From NCBI GenBank assembly GCA_046734315.1, contig JBKPQY010000095.1, positions 1-35,762 of the forward strand: a DNA stretch of 35,762 nt, read 5' to 3'. Shown one piece after another: positions 22,926-31,268 of the stretch. Position 1 is the first letter of the stretch, and every line of letters starts with the position of its first letter. A model generated the notes under the pieces. It saw only the letters and a program-made list of their open reading frames with translations. It searched no databases and was not told where the DNA came from. The stretch is from DASXRA01 sp046734315. Lineage in GTDB: Bacteria > Actinomycetota > Actinomycetes > Mycobacteriales > Jatrophihabitantaceae. The position numbers were made by a program, and so were the translations under genes.

Positions 22926-24892
22926 CCCCGGGCTTCCACGATCGCATCGACAACCTGGCTGAGCACGTCGGTGATCTCGAAGTCCTTCGGGGTGAACACC
23001 CGGGCCACGCCCGCCGCTCGCAGCGTTGCGGCGTCGGCGTCCGGGACGATTCCGCCGACCACGACCGGCACGTCCGTGAGCCCCGCGGCACGCAGCCCGT
23101 CGAGCACTTCGGGAACCACCGACAGGTGTGAACCGGAGAGCACCGACAATCCGACGACGTCGGCGTCCTCCTCGACCGCTGCCGCCACGATCTGCGCCGG
23201 GGTGAGCCGGATACCGGAGTAGACGACCTCGAAGCCAGCGTCTCGCGCGCGCAAGGCGATCTGCTCGGCGCCGTTCGAGTGGCCGTCGAGGCCGGGCTTG
23301 CCCACCAGGAACTTCAACGGCCCGAGCTCACGCACCCGCTCGCGCACAGCGGCAAGCCCCGCCTCATATCCGCCGCTGCTCGCCGTGCCCACCCCCGTCG
23401 GCGGCCGGTACTCGCCGAAGACCCCGCGCAGGACGCCCGCCCACTCCCCCGTCGTGACACCCGCTCTGGCGCAGGCCAGCGACGGCTCCATCAGGTTGGC
23501 CTGTGTCTTGGCCGCGTCGCGCAGCGCAGTGAGCGCCGCCTCGACCGCGGCCTCCTCCCGGGATGCCCGCCAGGCACGCACTGCGGCGACCGCCGCCGCC
23601 TCGACCCCGGGGTCCACGGACTGGATCGCCCCGTCGAGCCCGGCGAGCAACGGGTTCGGCTCGGACTCGGTGAACCGGTTGACCCCCACCACAACGTCCA
23701 CGCCTGACTCGATGCGCCTGCGCCGCGACGCCAGCGACGACACCATCGCCGCCTTCAGGTACCCCGACTCGACGGCCGCCACGGCGCCGCCCATGCCGAG
23801 CACGTGGTCGATCTCGGCGCGCGCCCCGTCCTTGATCTCGGCAGCCTTGGCCGCGACGACCCGGGAGCCCTCGAACAGGTCGCCGTATTCGAGGAGGTCC
23901 GACTCGTAGGCGAGCACCTGCTGCATGCGCAGCGACCACTGCTGGTCCCACGGCCGCGGCAGGCCGAGCGCCTCGTTCCACGCCGGCAACTGCACCGCGC
24001 GGGCGCGGGCGTCGCGGGACATCGTGACGGCCAGCATCTCGAGCAGGATGCGGTAGACGTTGTTCTCCGGCTGTACCTCCGTCAATCCCAGCGAGTTAAC
24101 TTGCACGCCGTAGCGGAACCGTCGTTGCCTCGGGTCGTGGATCCCGTACCGGGAAAGGGTGATCTCGTCCCACAGCTCACCGAACGCGCGCAGCTTGCAC
24201 ATTTCCTCGATGAAGCGAACCCCGGCGTTGACGAAGAACGAGATGCGCGCGACGACATCCGGGAAGCGGGTCGCGCTTACCTGACCGGAATCTCGCACCG
24301 CATCCAAGACGGCGATCGCGGTGCACAGCGCGAATGCCACCTCCTGCACGGGCGTAGCGCCCGCCTCCTGCAAGTGGTAGCTGCAGACATTGATCGGGTT
24401 CCACTTCGGGACGTGCACCACGGTGTAGGCGATCATGTCGGTGATCAGGCGCAACGACGGCCCGGGCGGAAATACGTACGTCCCGCGGGACAGGTACTCC
24501 TTGATGATGTCGTTCTGCGTGGTGCCGGTCAGCTTGGCGACATCCGCGCCCTGCTCTTCGGCGACCGCCAGGTACAGGGCGAGGAGCCACATGGCCGGCG
24601 CGTTGATCGTCATCGAGGTGTTCGTCTGCTCGAGCGGAATCTCGCCGAACAGCGCGCGCAGGTCGCCGAGGTGCGCGATGGGGACGCCCACCTTGCCGAC
24701 CTCGCCCTTCGCGAGCTCGGCATCGGGGTCGTAGCCGGTCTGCGTCGGCAGGTCGAACGCCACGGAGAGTCCGGTCTGCCCCTTGGCCAGATTCCGGCGG
24801 TACAGCGCGTTCGACTCCGCCGGCGACGAATGGCCCGCGTACGTTCGCATCAGCCAGGGCCTGTCGCGCTGATCGTCGTCCGGGAACGGCAT
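22922..24892 (-). CDS. ecm: Ethylmalonyl-CoA mutase (MeaA-type, adenosylcobalamin-dependent)
   Basis: The 656-aa single-chain mutase has a TIM-barrel substrate domain (about 1-510: DRPWLMRTYAGHSS, TGLSVAFDLPTQTGYDPD, TSMTINAPAMWLLALY, YLSRGTYVFPPGPSLRLITD, YHLQEAGA) and a C-terminal B12-binding domain. The latter has DGHSNG (536-541), in which His538 is the cobalt ligand, followed by the GSH and VVVGG nucleotide-tail motifs. It most resembles Streptomyces MeaA, now known as ethylmalonyl-CoA mutase, more than methylmalonyl- or isobutyryl-CoA mutase. It converts ethylmalonyl-CoA to methylsuccinyl-CoA. It depends on MeaB and on adenosylcobalamin made by the adenosyltransferase at 27330. The ATG at 24892 has no clear Shine-Dalgarno at normal distance. 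Confidence 0.93.
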   Translation of the reverse strand: MPFPDDDQRDRPWLMRTYAGHSSPAESNALYRRNLAKGQTGLSVAFDLPTQTGYDPDAELAKGEVGKVGVPIAHLGDLRALFGEIPLEQTNTSMTINAPAMWLLALYLAVAEEQGADVAKLTGTTQNDIIKEYLSRGTYVFPPGPSLRLITDMIAYTVVHVPKWNPINVCSYHLQEAGATPVQEVAFALCTAIAVLDAVRDSGQVSATRFPDVVARISFFVNAGVRFIEEMCKLRAFGELWDEITLSRYGIHDPRQRRFRYGVQVNSLGLTEVQPENNVYRILLEMLAVTMSRDARARAVQLPAWNEALGLPRPWDQQWSLRMQQVLAYESDLLEYGDLFEGSRVVAAKAAEIKDGARAEIDHVLGMGGAVAAVESGYLKAAMVSSLASRRRRIESGVDVVVGVNRFTESEPNPLLAGLDGAIQSVDPGVEAAAVAAVRAWRASREEAAVEAALTALRDAAKTQANLMEPSLACARAGVTTGEWAGVLRGVFGEYRPPTGVGTASSGGYEAGLAAVRERVRELGPLKFLVGKPGLDGHSNGAEQIALRARDAGFEVVYSGIRLTPAQIVAAAVEEDADVVGLSVLSGSHLSVVPEVLDGLRAAGLTDVPVVVGGIVPDADAATLRAAGVARVFTPKDFEITDVLSQVVDAIVEARG

Positions 24893-24968
24893 CCCCTGAG
24901 TATGAACACAGGGCTACCTCGCGGTAAGAATTGTGGCCGACTTCGCAGCATCCTGGCAGGCTGCCGTC

Positions 24969-25433
24969 GTGCCTAACGAGATGCTCACCTGGGCGGAATT
25001 CGGTAGCTCATGTCGCGACCTGGCACGGGCCGTCCACGCCGACGGCTACCGGCCGGAGCTCATCCTGGCCATCGCACGCGGCGGGCTGTTCCCGGCGGGC
25101 GGGCTCGGCTACGCGCTGGACGTCAAGAACCTGAACGTGATCAACGTCGAGTTCTACACCGGGGTGGACGAGAGGCTGCCCATGCCGGTGGTGCTGCCAC
25201 CGGTGCCGCAGCCGGTCGACCTGTCCGGTGCGCGCGTGCTCATCGCTGACGACGTCGCCGACACCGGCGCGACGCTGCGCCTCGTCAAGGACTTCTGCGC
25301 ACAGCACGTGGCCGAGGTGCGGTGCGCGGTGATCTACGAGAAGCCGCGCTCAATCGTCAAGTGTGAGTACGTGTGGCGGCGCACGGATCTCTGGATCGAC
25401 TTCCCGTGGTCGGCCGAGGCTCCCGTTACGTGA
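24969..25433 (+). CDS. Phosphoribosyltransferase (xanthine/guanine-like)
   Basis: GTG 24969 gives 154 aa (MPNEMLTWAEFG). GTG 24933 is also in frame and ATG 24981 is a third option. Homologues usually begin just before the LTW motif, favouring the shorter forms. The PRPP loop is ARVLIADDVADTGATL, preceded by ELILAIARGGLFPAG and a conserved NVEFYTGVDERLP. The end has YEKPRSIVKCEYVWRRTDLWIDFPWS. It should transfer phosphoribosyl to a purine-type base in salvage, but actinobacterial members of this group are poorly characterised. It is divergent from ecm. Confidence 0.85.
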   Translation: MPNEMLTWAEFGSSCRDLARAVHADGYRPELILAIARGGLFPAGGLGYALDVKNLNVINVEFYTGVDERLPMPVVLPPVPQPVDLSGARVLIADDVADTGATLRLVKDFCAQHVAEVRCAVIYEKPRSIVKCEYVWRRTDLWIDFPWSAEAPVT

Positions 25434-25557
25434 GCCGGCGGTACGTCGTCCACACCGAGTGGCGGCTGGCCAGGGCCGGGCCGGGCTGCGGTTCGACCAC
25501 GACCTGGTGATGCGTGACGGCGAGCGTGGCCTCCGCCGCTACTTGGAGCGGGGCTGA
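25430..25557 (+). pseudogene. Possible frameshifted small ORF after the phosphoribosyltransferase gene
   Basis: A GTG overlapping the previous stop (GTGA at 25430) opens VSRRYVVHTEWRLARAG and then stops soon after. A neighbouring frame continues with GLRFDHDLVMRDGERGLRRYLERG to a stop at 25557. Joined, they give a plausible ~42-aa basic protein, so a single-base slip, real or from sequencing, may have split one small gene. I do not recognise the product and this remains weak. Confidence 0.25.
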
Positions 25558-25577
25558 CGCGGTGCCAGGATGACTCC

Positions 25578-25886
25578 GTGGGTGCGGATCTGCCGACACT
25601 GCTCATTCTTATCGTCGTCGTGGCCCTGCTCCTCGTCGTCATGCGCTGGACGTTCCGGCCGTCCCGCCCGCGCCGGGGCCGGCCGGTCGACGCCGCCGAC
25701 TCTCCCGACCTCGGCATGCTCGACGTGATCGTCGCCGACGTCCCGCGCGCCGAGGCCATGCAGTTGCGAGCCAAGCTCGGCGAGGCCGGCATCCGTACCT
25801 CGATGTCACGGCGCCGCAACGGAGACATGGACGTGCTGGTGTTCAAGGATGACGCCGAGGCCGCCCGCGCCCTGTTGAGCCCGTAA
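25578..25886 (+). CDS. Small single-pass membrane protein
   Basis: The GTG start at 25578 gives 102 aa. One N-terminal membrane helix (about 6-24, LPTLLILIVVVALLLVVMRW) is followed by a basic stretch (RPSRPRRGRP). A cytosolic alpha/beta domain of about 60 residues follows: MLDVIVADVPRAEAMQLRAKLGEAGIRTSMSRR and DMDVLVFKDDAEAARALL. The pattern of a strand, a helix with AEAMQLRAKL, then VLVFKDDAEAA recalls DUF2007-type putative signalling domains, but the match is only by eye. Convergent with murA across a strong hairpin. Confidence 0.65.
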   Translation: MGADLPTLLILIVVVALLLVVMRWTFRPSRPRRGRPVDAADSPDLGMLDVIVADVPRAEAMQLRAKLGEAGIRTSMSRRRNGDMDVLVFKDDAEAARALLSP

Positions 25887-25896
25887 AGTCTGCCGA

Positions 25897-25941
25897 TGAT
25901 CTTGGACTTCTGGTCGGCATTCAGCCAAAAGTCCAAGATCA
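25897..25941. terminator. Bidirectional hairpin terminator between convergent genes
   Basis: TGATCTTGGACTT (25897-25909) pairs perfectly with AAGTCCAAGATCA (25929-25941). After one C-A mismatch, TGG/CCA extends the stem to about 17 positions, with an 11-base loop. It sits between the stops of the small membrane protein gene (25886) and murA (25994) and works equally in both directions. It is AT-richer than its surroundings, so it may also be one copy of a mobile REP-like element. Confidence 0.7.
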
Positions 25942-25993
25942 CAGGCTGGCGGGGTTGCGGGCGGGTGCCCGAGCACCGCGGCCGGCGAATCGA

Positions 25994-27271
25994 TCAGTCG
26001 AACGTGTCCGAGTCGGTGCGCACCACGTCGGCGCCGAGCGCCCGCAGCTGTTCCTCGATGCGCACGTAACCCCGATCGATGTGCCGGATCTCCGCCACCT
26101 CGGTCACGCCCTCCGCGACCAGGCCGGCAATCACCAACCCGACGCCGGCCCGGATGTCGGTGGCCCGGACCGGAGCGCCGGATAGCCGGTCGCGTCCACG
26201 CACCACGGCGTGATGCCCGTCCGTACGCACATCGGCACCCATGCGCGCGATCTCATCGCAGAACATGAAGCGGCCCTCGAAGAGGTTCTCGGTGACCATC
26301 GCCGTGCCTTCGGCTACGGACAGCATCGCGATCGCTTGCGGCTGCAGGTCCGTCGGCAGCCCCGGGTAAGGCAGCGTCACCACGTCGAAACTCTTGGGCC
26401 GGTCATGCATACGCACGCGGAACCCGTCCGGGAGCACTTCGACGTCGACACCGGCCCGGGACAGCTTGTCCAGCGAGATCTCCAGGTGTGCCGCGTTGGC
26501 ACCGCGCACCGTCACGTCGCCGCGGGTGGCCGCCGCGGCGAACGCCCAGGTGCCGGCGACAATCCGGTCCGGTACCGCGACGTGCGTGGTCGGTTTCAGC
26601 TCGTCCACGCCGGTGATGGAAAGCGTCGACGTCCCGATCCCGTCGATCTGCGCGCCCATCGCCTGCAGCATGTGGCACAGATCGACGATCTCGGGCTCCC
26701 GCGCCGCGTTGTCCAGGACGGTGGTGCCCTTCGCCAGCACGGCTGCGGTCACGATGTTCTCGGTAGCGCCGACGCTGGGCAGGTCGAGCCAGATCGTCGC
26801 GCCGTGCAGCTGCGCCGCTTCGGCCACGATGTAGCCGTGCTCGGTGCGGATGTCGGCGCCCAGCCGGCTCAGCCCGTCGAAATGCATGTCGAGTGGACGC
26901 GTGCCGATCGCGTCGCCACCGGGCATCGCGACCCGGGCACGGCCGGTGCGGGCGAGCAACGGGCCGAGCACCGCGATCGATCCGCGGATCTTGCGCACCA
27001 GTTCGTACGGCGCCTCCCACGCCGGCTCATCCGGCACGGTGATCCGCACGCTGTCGACCCGGCCGTCGGAGGCCTCGGCAACCTCACAGCCCAGCCGGCC
27101 GAGCAGCTCGTGCATCGTCTTCACATCGCTGATCGCGGGAAGGTTGCCGATCGTGGTCTCGCCAGGCGCCATTAGCGCGGCGGCCATCAACTTGAGCACG
27201 CTGTTCTTGGCGCCGACGACGGCGACCTCTCCGGACAGCCGGGCTCCGCCGGTAACTTTCAGGACCTGCAC
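25994..27271 (-). CDS. murA: UDP-N-acetylglucosamine 1-carboxyvinyltransferase
   Basis: GTG 27271 gives 425 aa and stands five bases after GGAG; ATG 27274 and GTG 27277 are in frame but too close to it. Motifs are VVGAKNSVLKLMAAALMAPG (substrate-binding Lys-Asn), AMPGGDAIGTRPLDMH, SVGATENIV and HIDRGY near the end. In most bacteria the loop reads PGGC, the Cys that fosfomycin alkylates. Here it is PGGD (Asp about residue 120), as in mycobacteria, so intrinsic fosfomycin resistance of the enzyme is expected. It transfers enolpyruvate to UDP-GlcNAc, the first committed peptidoglycan step, in the cytoplasm. Divergent from the cobalamin adenosyltransferase gene. Confidence 0.95.
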   Translation of the reverse strand: MQVLKVTGGARLSGEVAVVGAKNSVLKLMAAALMAPGETTIGNLPAISDVKTMHELLGRLGCEVAEASDGRVDSVRITVPDEPAWEAPYELVRKIRGSIAVLGPLLARTGRARVAMPGGDAIGTRPLDMHFDGLSRLGADIRTEHGYIVAEAAQLHGATIWLDLPSVGATENIVTAAVLAKGTTVLDNAAREPEIVDLCHMLQAMGAQIDGIGTSTLSITGVDELKPTTHVAVPDRIVAGTWAFAAAATRGDVTVRGANAAHLEISLDKLSRAGVDVEVLPDGFRVRMHDRPKSFDVVTLPYPGLPTDLQPQAIAMLSVAEGTAMVTENLFEGRFMFCDEIARMGADVRTDGHHAVVRGRDRLSGAPVRATDIRAGVGLVIAGLVAEGVTEVAEIRHIDRGYVRIEEQLRALGADVVRTDSDTFD

Positions 27272-27282
27272 CATCACTCCTA

Positions 27283-27306
27283 CTCTTCGCGCGAGCGCTC
27301 AGCGAT
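27283..27306. repeat. Partial copy of the dispersed repeat tail
   Basis: CTCTTCGCGCGAGCGCTCAG and the next four bases match the 3' end of copies A and B (CTCTTCGCGCAAGCGCTCAT) with two changes. It lies in the 58-base divergent spacer between murA and the adenosyltransferase gene, overlapping the murA leader. Confidence 0.4.
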
Positions 27307-27329
27307 CCGGCAGAGCGTATCGTCCACCC

Positions 27330-27905
27330 ATGGCGGTGCATCTGACCCGTATCTACACACGTGTCGGGGACGACGGGACGACTGCGCTGGGCGATATGTC
27401 CCGTGTTCGGAAGACTGACCCTCGAGTTGAGGCTTATGCCGACTGCGACGAGACGAATGCCGCGATCGGACTTGCACTTGCGCTGGGCGAGATCCCGAAG
27501 GCGATCGCCGAGGTGCTCCGCCAGGTACAGAACGACCTGTTCGATCTCGGGGCAGACCTGAGCACGCCCGTGGTCGCGGACCCGAGGCATCCGCCGCTTC
27601 GGGTCACCGGCGAGTACGTCGAACGCCTCGAGGCGTGGTGTGACGAGTTCAACGCCGACCTGCCAGAGCTGGCGAGCTTCGTGCTGCCCGGCGGCACCCC
27701 GACCGCCGCGCTGTTGCATCAGGCACGGACGATCGCGCGCCGCGCAGAACGCCGGGCCTGGGCACTGCGCGAGGCCGACCCCGACGGCACCAACCCGGCT
27801 GCCCTGCGCTACCTGAACCGGCTGTCCGATCTGTTGTTCATCCTCGCCCGCACCGCCAATCCCGGCGGTGACGTGCTCTGGCGCCCTGGGGCTAGCCCGC
27901 GATGA
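27330..27905 (+). CDS. PduO-type ATP:cob(I)alamin adenosyltransferase
   Basis: The 191-aa protein begins MAVHLTRIYTRVGDDGTTALGD, which contains the ATP-binding TRxGDDGxT signature. It continues with the helical-bundle motifs RVEAYADCDETNAAIGLAL, QNDLFDLGADLSTP, FVLPGGTPTAALLHQARTIARRAER and LRYLNRLSDLLFILAR. It transfers the adenosyl group of ATP to cob(I)alamin, making the coenzyme required by ethylmalonyl-CoA mutase and other mutases. Length and motifs are complete. Its 3' end overlaps the stop of a decayed sigma-factor fragment on the other strand by 14 bases. Confidence 0.93.
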   Translation: MAVHLTRIYTRVGDDGTTALGDMSRVRKTDPRVEAYADCDETNAAIGLALALGEIPKAIAEVLRQVQNDLFDLGADLSTPVVADPRHPPLRVTGEYVERLEAWCDEFNADLPELASFVLPGGTPTAALLHQARTIARRAERRAWALREADPDGTNPAALRYLNRLSDLLFILARTANPGGDVLWRPGASPR

Positions 27906-28029
27906 CCGCGAGCCGCCGCCGGAGGAAGCGCCGCTCCGCATCGGTAGGCGCGAGCGCAAGCGCCTGCTGATACGCGGCTGCCGCCTGACGGCGGCGACCT
28001 AGGCGCCGTAGCAAATCATGAGCAGGTAC
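27892..28029 (-). pseudogene. C-terminal remnant of an ECF sigma factor
   Basis: About 43 codons ending at 27892 read AHDLLRRLGRRRQAAAAYQ then QALALAPTDAERRFLRRRLAVIAG. This is the characteristic C-terminal helical tail of SigJ/DUF6596-type ECF sigma factors (consensus-like LLRRLGR..EA..AY..AL.LA.N.AERRFL.RRL). Nothing upstream encodes the sigma regions 2 and 4, and the local base composition is more AT-rich than its neighbours. It is therefore a leftover fragment, not a gene. Its end overlaps the adenosyltransferase 3' end by 14 bases. Confidence 0.55.
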
Positions 28030-28045
28030 TTCAGGCTGCCATTTT

Positions 28046-28213
28046 CTACCGGTCAGACCCGCCGAACGGCAGCCGCGCCCGGACGCGCGTCGCACGCCTG
28101 GCCCGGCGTTCGCGGCGTGCCTGCCGCAGCTGCTCCTCGTGCCGCTGTTCGCGGAGCTGTTGCGCGGTGACGCTGTAGACGAGCTCAGGGTAGCTGTCGC
28201 TGTCGAGGTACAT
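28046..28213 (-). CDS. Small basic protein, 55 aa, unrecognised
   Basis: ATG 28213 is preceded by AAGGAGA at ideal distance, the best ribosome site in this patch. The product starts MYLDSDSYPELVYSVTAQQL, continues with REQRHEEQLRQARRERRARR, and ends RLPFGGSDR. It is an acidic/aromatic N-terminus followed by a long, very basic amphipathic helix. Small proteins of this general look are common in actinobacteria, but I cannot name a family. It stands alone between remnants of other genes, so it may be a surviving accessory gene. It stops 16 bases before the sigma-factor fragment. Confidence 0.6.
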   Translation of the reverse strand: MYLDSDSYPELVYSVTAQQLREQRHEEQLRQARRERRARRATRVRARLPFGGSDR

Positions 28214-28273
28214 GGCGTTCTCCTTCGTCGCTGGATATCGATCGCCCTAACGACGAACGGGAACGGCCCGGAA

Positions 28274-28298
28274 GGACAGCCGGCTCAGCCGGCTGTCC
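28274..28298. terminator. Near-perfect palindrome, probable terminator hairpin
   Basis: GGACAGCCGGCT and AGCCGGCTGTCC are exact complements around one central C, giving a stem of about 11 bp with a minimal loop. It lies 44 bases after the stop of the frameshifted gene and before the 55-aa gene (all minus strand), so it may terminate the former. A protein-binding operator for the 55-aa gene is an alternative. Confidence 0.5.
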
Positions 28299-28341
28299 AA
28301 AGCACCGCCGACGGGGCGGCTGCCGTGAGCGTGATGCTGCC

Positions 28342-28772
28342 CTACCAGGCCGGGAACGACGGCCTGGGCAGGTAGTCGGCGTCGAGGAAGAACGCCCGCG
28401 TGACGCCGGTGACGTGCACGGCGTATCCCGGATCGGGCGAGCCGTTCACGACCCTGTCGACGACGATCGGGGCGATGTCGGCGCTGGTCGTGCCGGCGGG
28501 CAACTCCACCTTCATGGCAGCCGGCTCGTCGCGCTGGATCGACCAGTGGGTGGCCCGCCGGTGCCGAGGTGGTCCGACCGGTAGATCGTCGTGCCGTTCT
28601 TGAGTTCGACACCGACCGACACGCCGACCCAGTTCGGACCGGCGTTGCCCGGCGGCACCGTGTCCTTCTTGACCGCGAGGTAGAGGTCGTTGCGCTGATC
28701 GCTAACCTCTGGGGTGGCCGGATCCGGCGTCGCCTCGATCTTGCCCTCACGCTTCATCTCAGCGGCCATCAC
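28342..28772 (-). pseudogene. Frameshifted gene of unknown function
   Basis: The frame from GTG 28772/ATG 28769 gives MAAEMKREGKIEATPDPATP, then DLYLAVKKDTVPPGNAGPNWVG, then VSVGVELKNGTTIYRSDHLGTGG. Near 28553 it runs into an out-of-frame tail stopping at 28512. A different frame continues naturally from about 28553 with HWSIQRDEPAAMKVELPAG, IAPIVVDRVVNGSPDPGYAV and TRAFFLDADYLPRPSFPAW to a stop at 28342. Both halves have protein-like composition and join without a gap, so one base has been lost or gained. The whole (about 140 aa) is unrecognised. The frame is open further upstream, so the real start may be missing too. Confidence 0.6.
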
Positions 28773-28838
28773 CTGATGCGTCCACGGGTTGGTGTCAATC
28801 CGGCGCGACGCGGGCCGCGCGGAGCTGGTGATGCTCGC

Positions 28839-29243
28839 TCATGCTCGCGGCGCGGACGACTCGAGCCACGAGACGAACCCGGTGAACGCGCCGTCGGCGA
28901 GCGCCAGAGTGATGTCGCCGTGCGGGTCGCGGCACTCGACGATGACCGCGGTCGCCGGGAGTGAGCGCAGCTCGGCAGACGTCGGCTCGCGCCGGCTGAT
29001 CACCTCGAGCTCTCCGCGGCGCAGCACGCGCGTAGGGCGCGGTCCGAGGTCGATCGCCCGGTACCAGCGGAACTCTTCCCCGTCATATCGCGCGACACCG
29101 TAGAGCCACCGATGACCACGGCGCACCGCGAGCGGGATCGCGCCTGCGCTGCGCAGCATGTGCCGCTGCCGGGCGATGATCAGCGCCAGGACCACGATGA
29201 TGGCGATCAGCGCCACGATCGCGACTGCGTCGACGATCCGCAC
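28839..29243 (-). CDS. DUF2550 family membrane protein
   Basis: The GTG start at 29243 (GGGAG six bases upstream) gives 134 aa. A single N-terminal membrane helix (about 4-24, VDAVAIVALIAIIVVLALIIA) leads to a cytosolic beta-rich domain: IPLAVRRGHRWLYGVARYDGEEFRWYRAIDLGPRPTRVLRRGELEVISRREPT. The domain continues to VIVECRDPHGDITLALADGAFTGFVSWLES. This is the DUF2550 protein that follows atpC in many actinobacteria. Its function is unknown. It begins 22 bases after the atpC stop and is probably the last gene of the ATP synthase transcript. Confidence 0.9.
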   Translation of the reverse strand: MRIVDAVAIVALIAIIVVLALIIARQRHMLRSAGAIPLAVRRGHRWLYGVARYDGEEFRWYRAIDLGPRPTRVLRRGELEVISRREPTSAELRSLPATAVIVECRDPHGDITLALADGAFTGFVSWLESSAPRA

Positions 29244-29264
29244 GCTGAGCTCCCTCGTTCCGCG

Positions 29265-29678
29265 TCAGGCCGTACGTGCTTCGGACGGGATGTCGCGCCC
29301 CGACTCGGAAGTCGCGCGCAGCCGGGCGAGCGCGCGCTCGCGCGCTGCCTCTGCCTCCGCTCCCTGCTGGGACTCGGCTCGTGCGAGCGCCGCCCGGGCA
29401 CGAGCCACGTCGATCTCGTCGGCCATCTCGGCCATCTCAGCGAGGATGGACACGCCGTCGGCGCGCACGGACAGGAACCCGCCGTGCACCGCTACCCGCA
29501 GCTCCGGTCCGTCCACGCGAACGATGCGCACCACCCACCCCGGTGCGAGCTCGCCGAGCAGCAGTGCATGTCCGGGCAGGATGCCGAGCTCACCCTCGGT
29601 GGTGCGGGCGAAGACGGCCTCGGCCTCCCCCGACCAGAGCGCCCGCTCCACCGAGACGAGCTCGACATGCATGCTCAC
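29265..29678 (-). CDS. atpC: ATP synthase F1 epsilon subunit
   Basis: GTG 29678 gives 137 aa (MSMHVELVSVERALWSGEA); ATG 29672 is an alternative. The N-terminal beta-sandwich includes AVFARTTEGELGILPGHALLLGELAPG and VAVHGGFLSVRADGVSILAE. The C-terminal two-helix part is the DEIDVARARAALARAE region and an Ala/Arg/Glu-rich helix. It forms part of the central stalk and can inhibit ATP hydrolysis. Unlike the rest of the operon it stands 132 bases after atpD, with the dispersed repeat (copy B) in the gap and no strong Shine-Dalgarno. Confidence 0.93.
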   Translation of the reverse strand: MSMHVELVSVERALWSGEAEAVFARTTEGELGILPGHALLLGELAPGWVVRIVRVDGPELRVAVHGGFLSVRADGVSILAEMAEMADEIDVARARAALARAESQQGAEAEAARERALARLRATSESGRDIPSEARTA

Positions 29679-29713
29679 TGGTTTATCCCGCCCTCGCGAA
29701 TCCGCGTCCCCAC

Positions 29714-29809
29714 CGCTCGCTGCGCTCGGGTGAACCCGCGGCTTCGCTCCGCGCCTGTCGGCGCGGGCCGCGCCGCGGCGGCGGGGCTCTTCGCGCAAGC
29801 GCTCATCGC
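29714..29809. repeat. Dispersed intergenic repeat, copy B, inside the ATP synthase operon
   Basis: This 96-base element fills most of the atpD-atpC gap and ends two bases before the atpD stop codon. It matches copy A (15191-15285) at both ends, with a variable middle of about 14 bases and one indel. It is read through by the atp transcript. Confidence 0.75.
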
Positions 29810-29810
29810 C

Positions 29811-31259
<1,449 letters not shown>

Positions 31260-31268
31260 TTGTGTGTC

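Noticed and set aside
22922..24892. Mutase as methylmalonyl-CoA or isobutyryl-CoA mutase
   Set aside because: Single-chain 656-aa architecture and sequence follow the MeaA/ethylmalonyl-CoA mutase line, and the ccr/epimerase context agrees.
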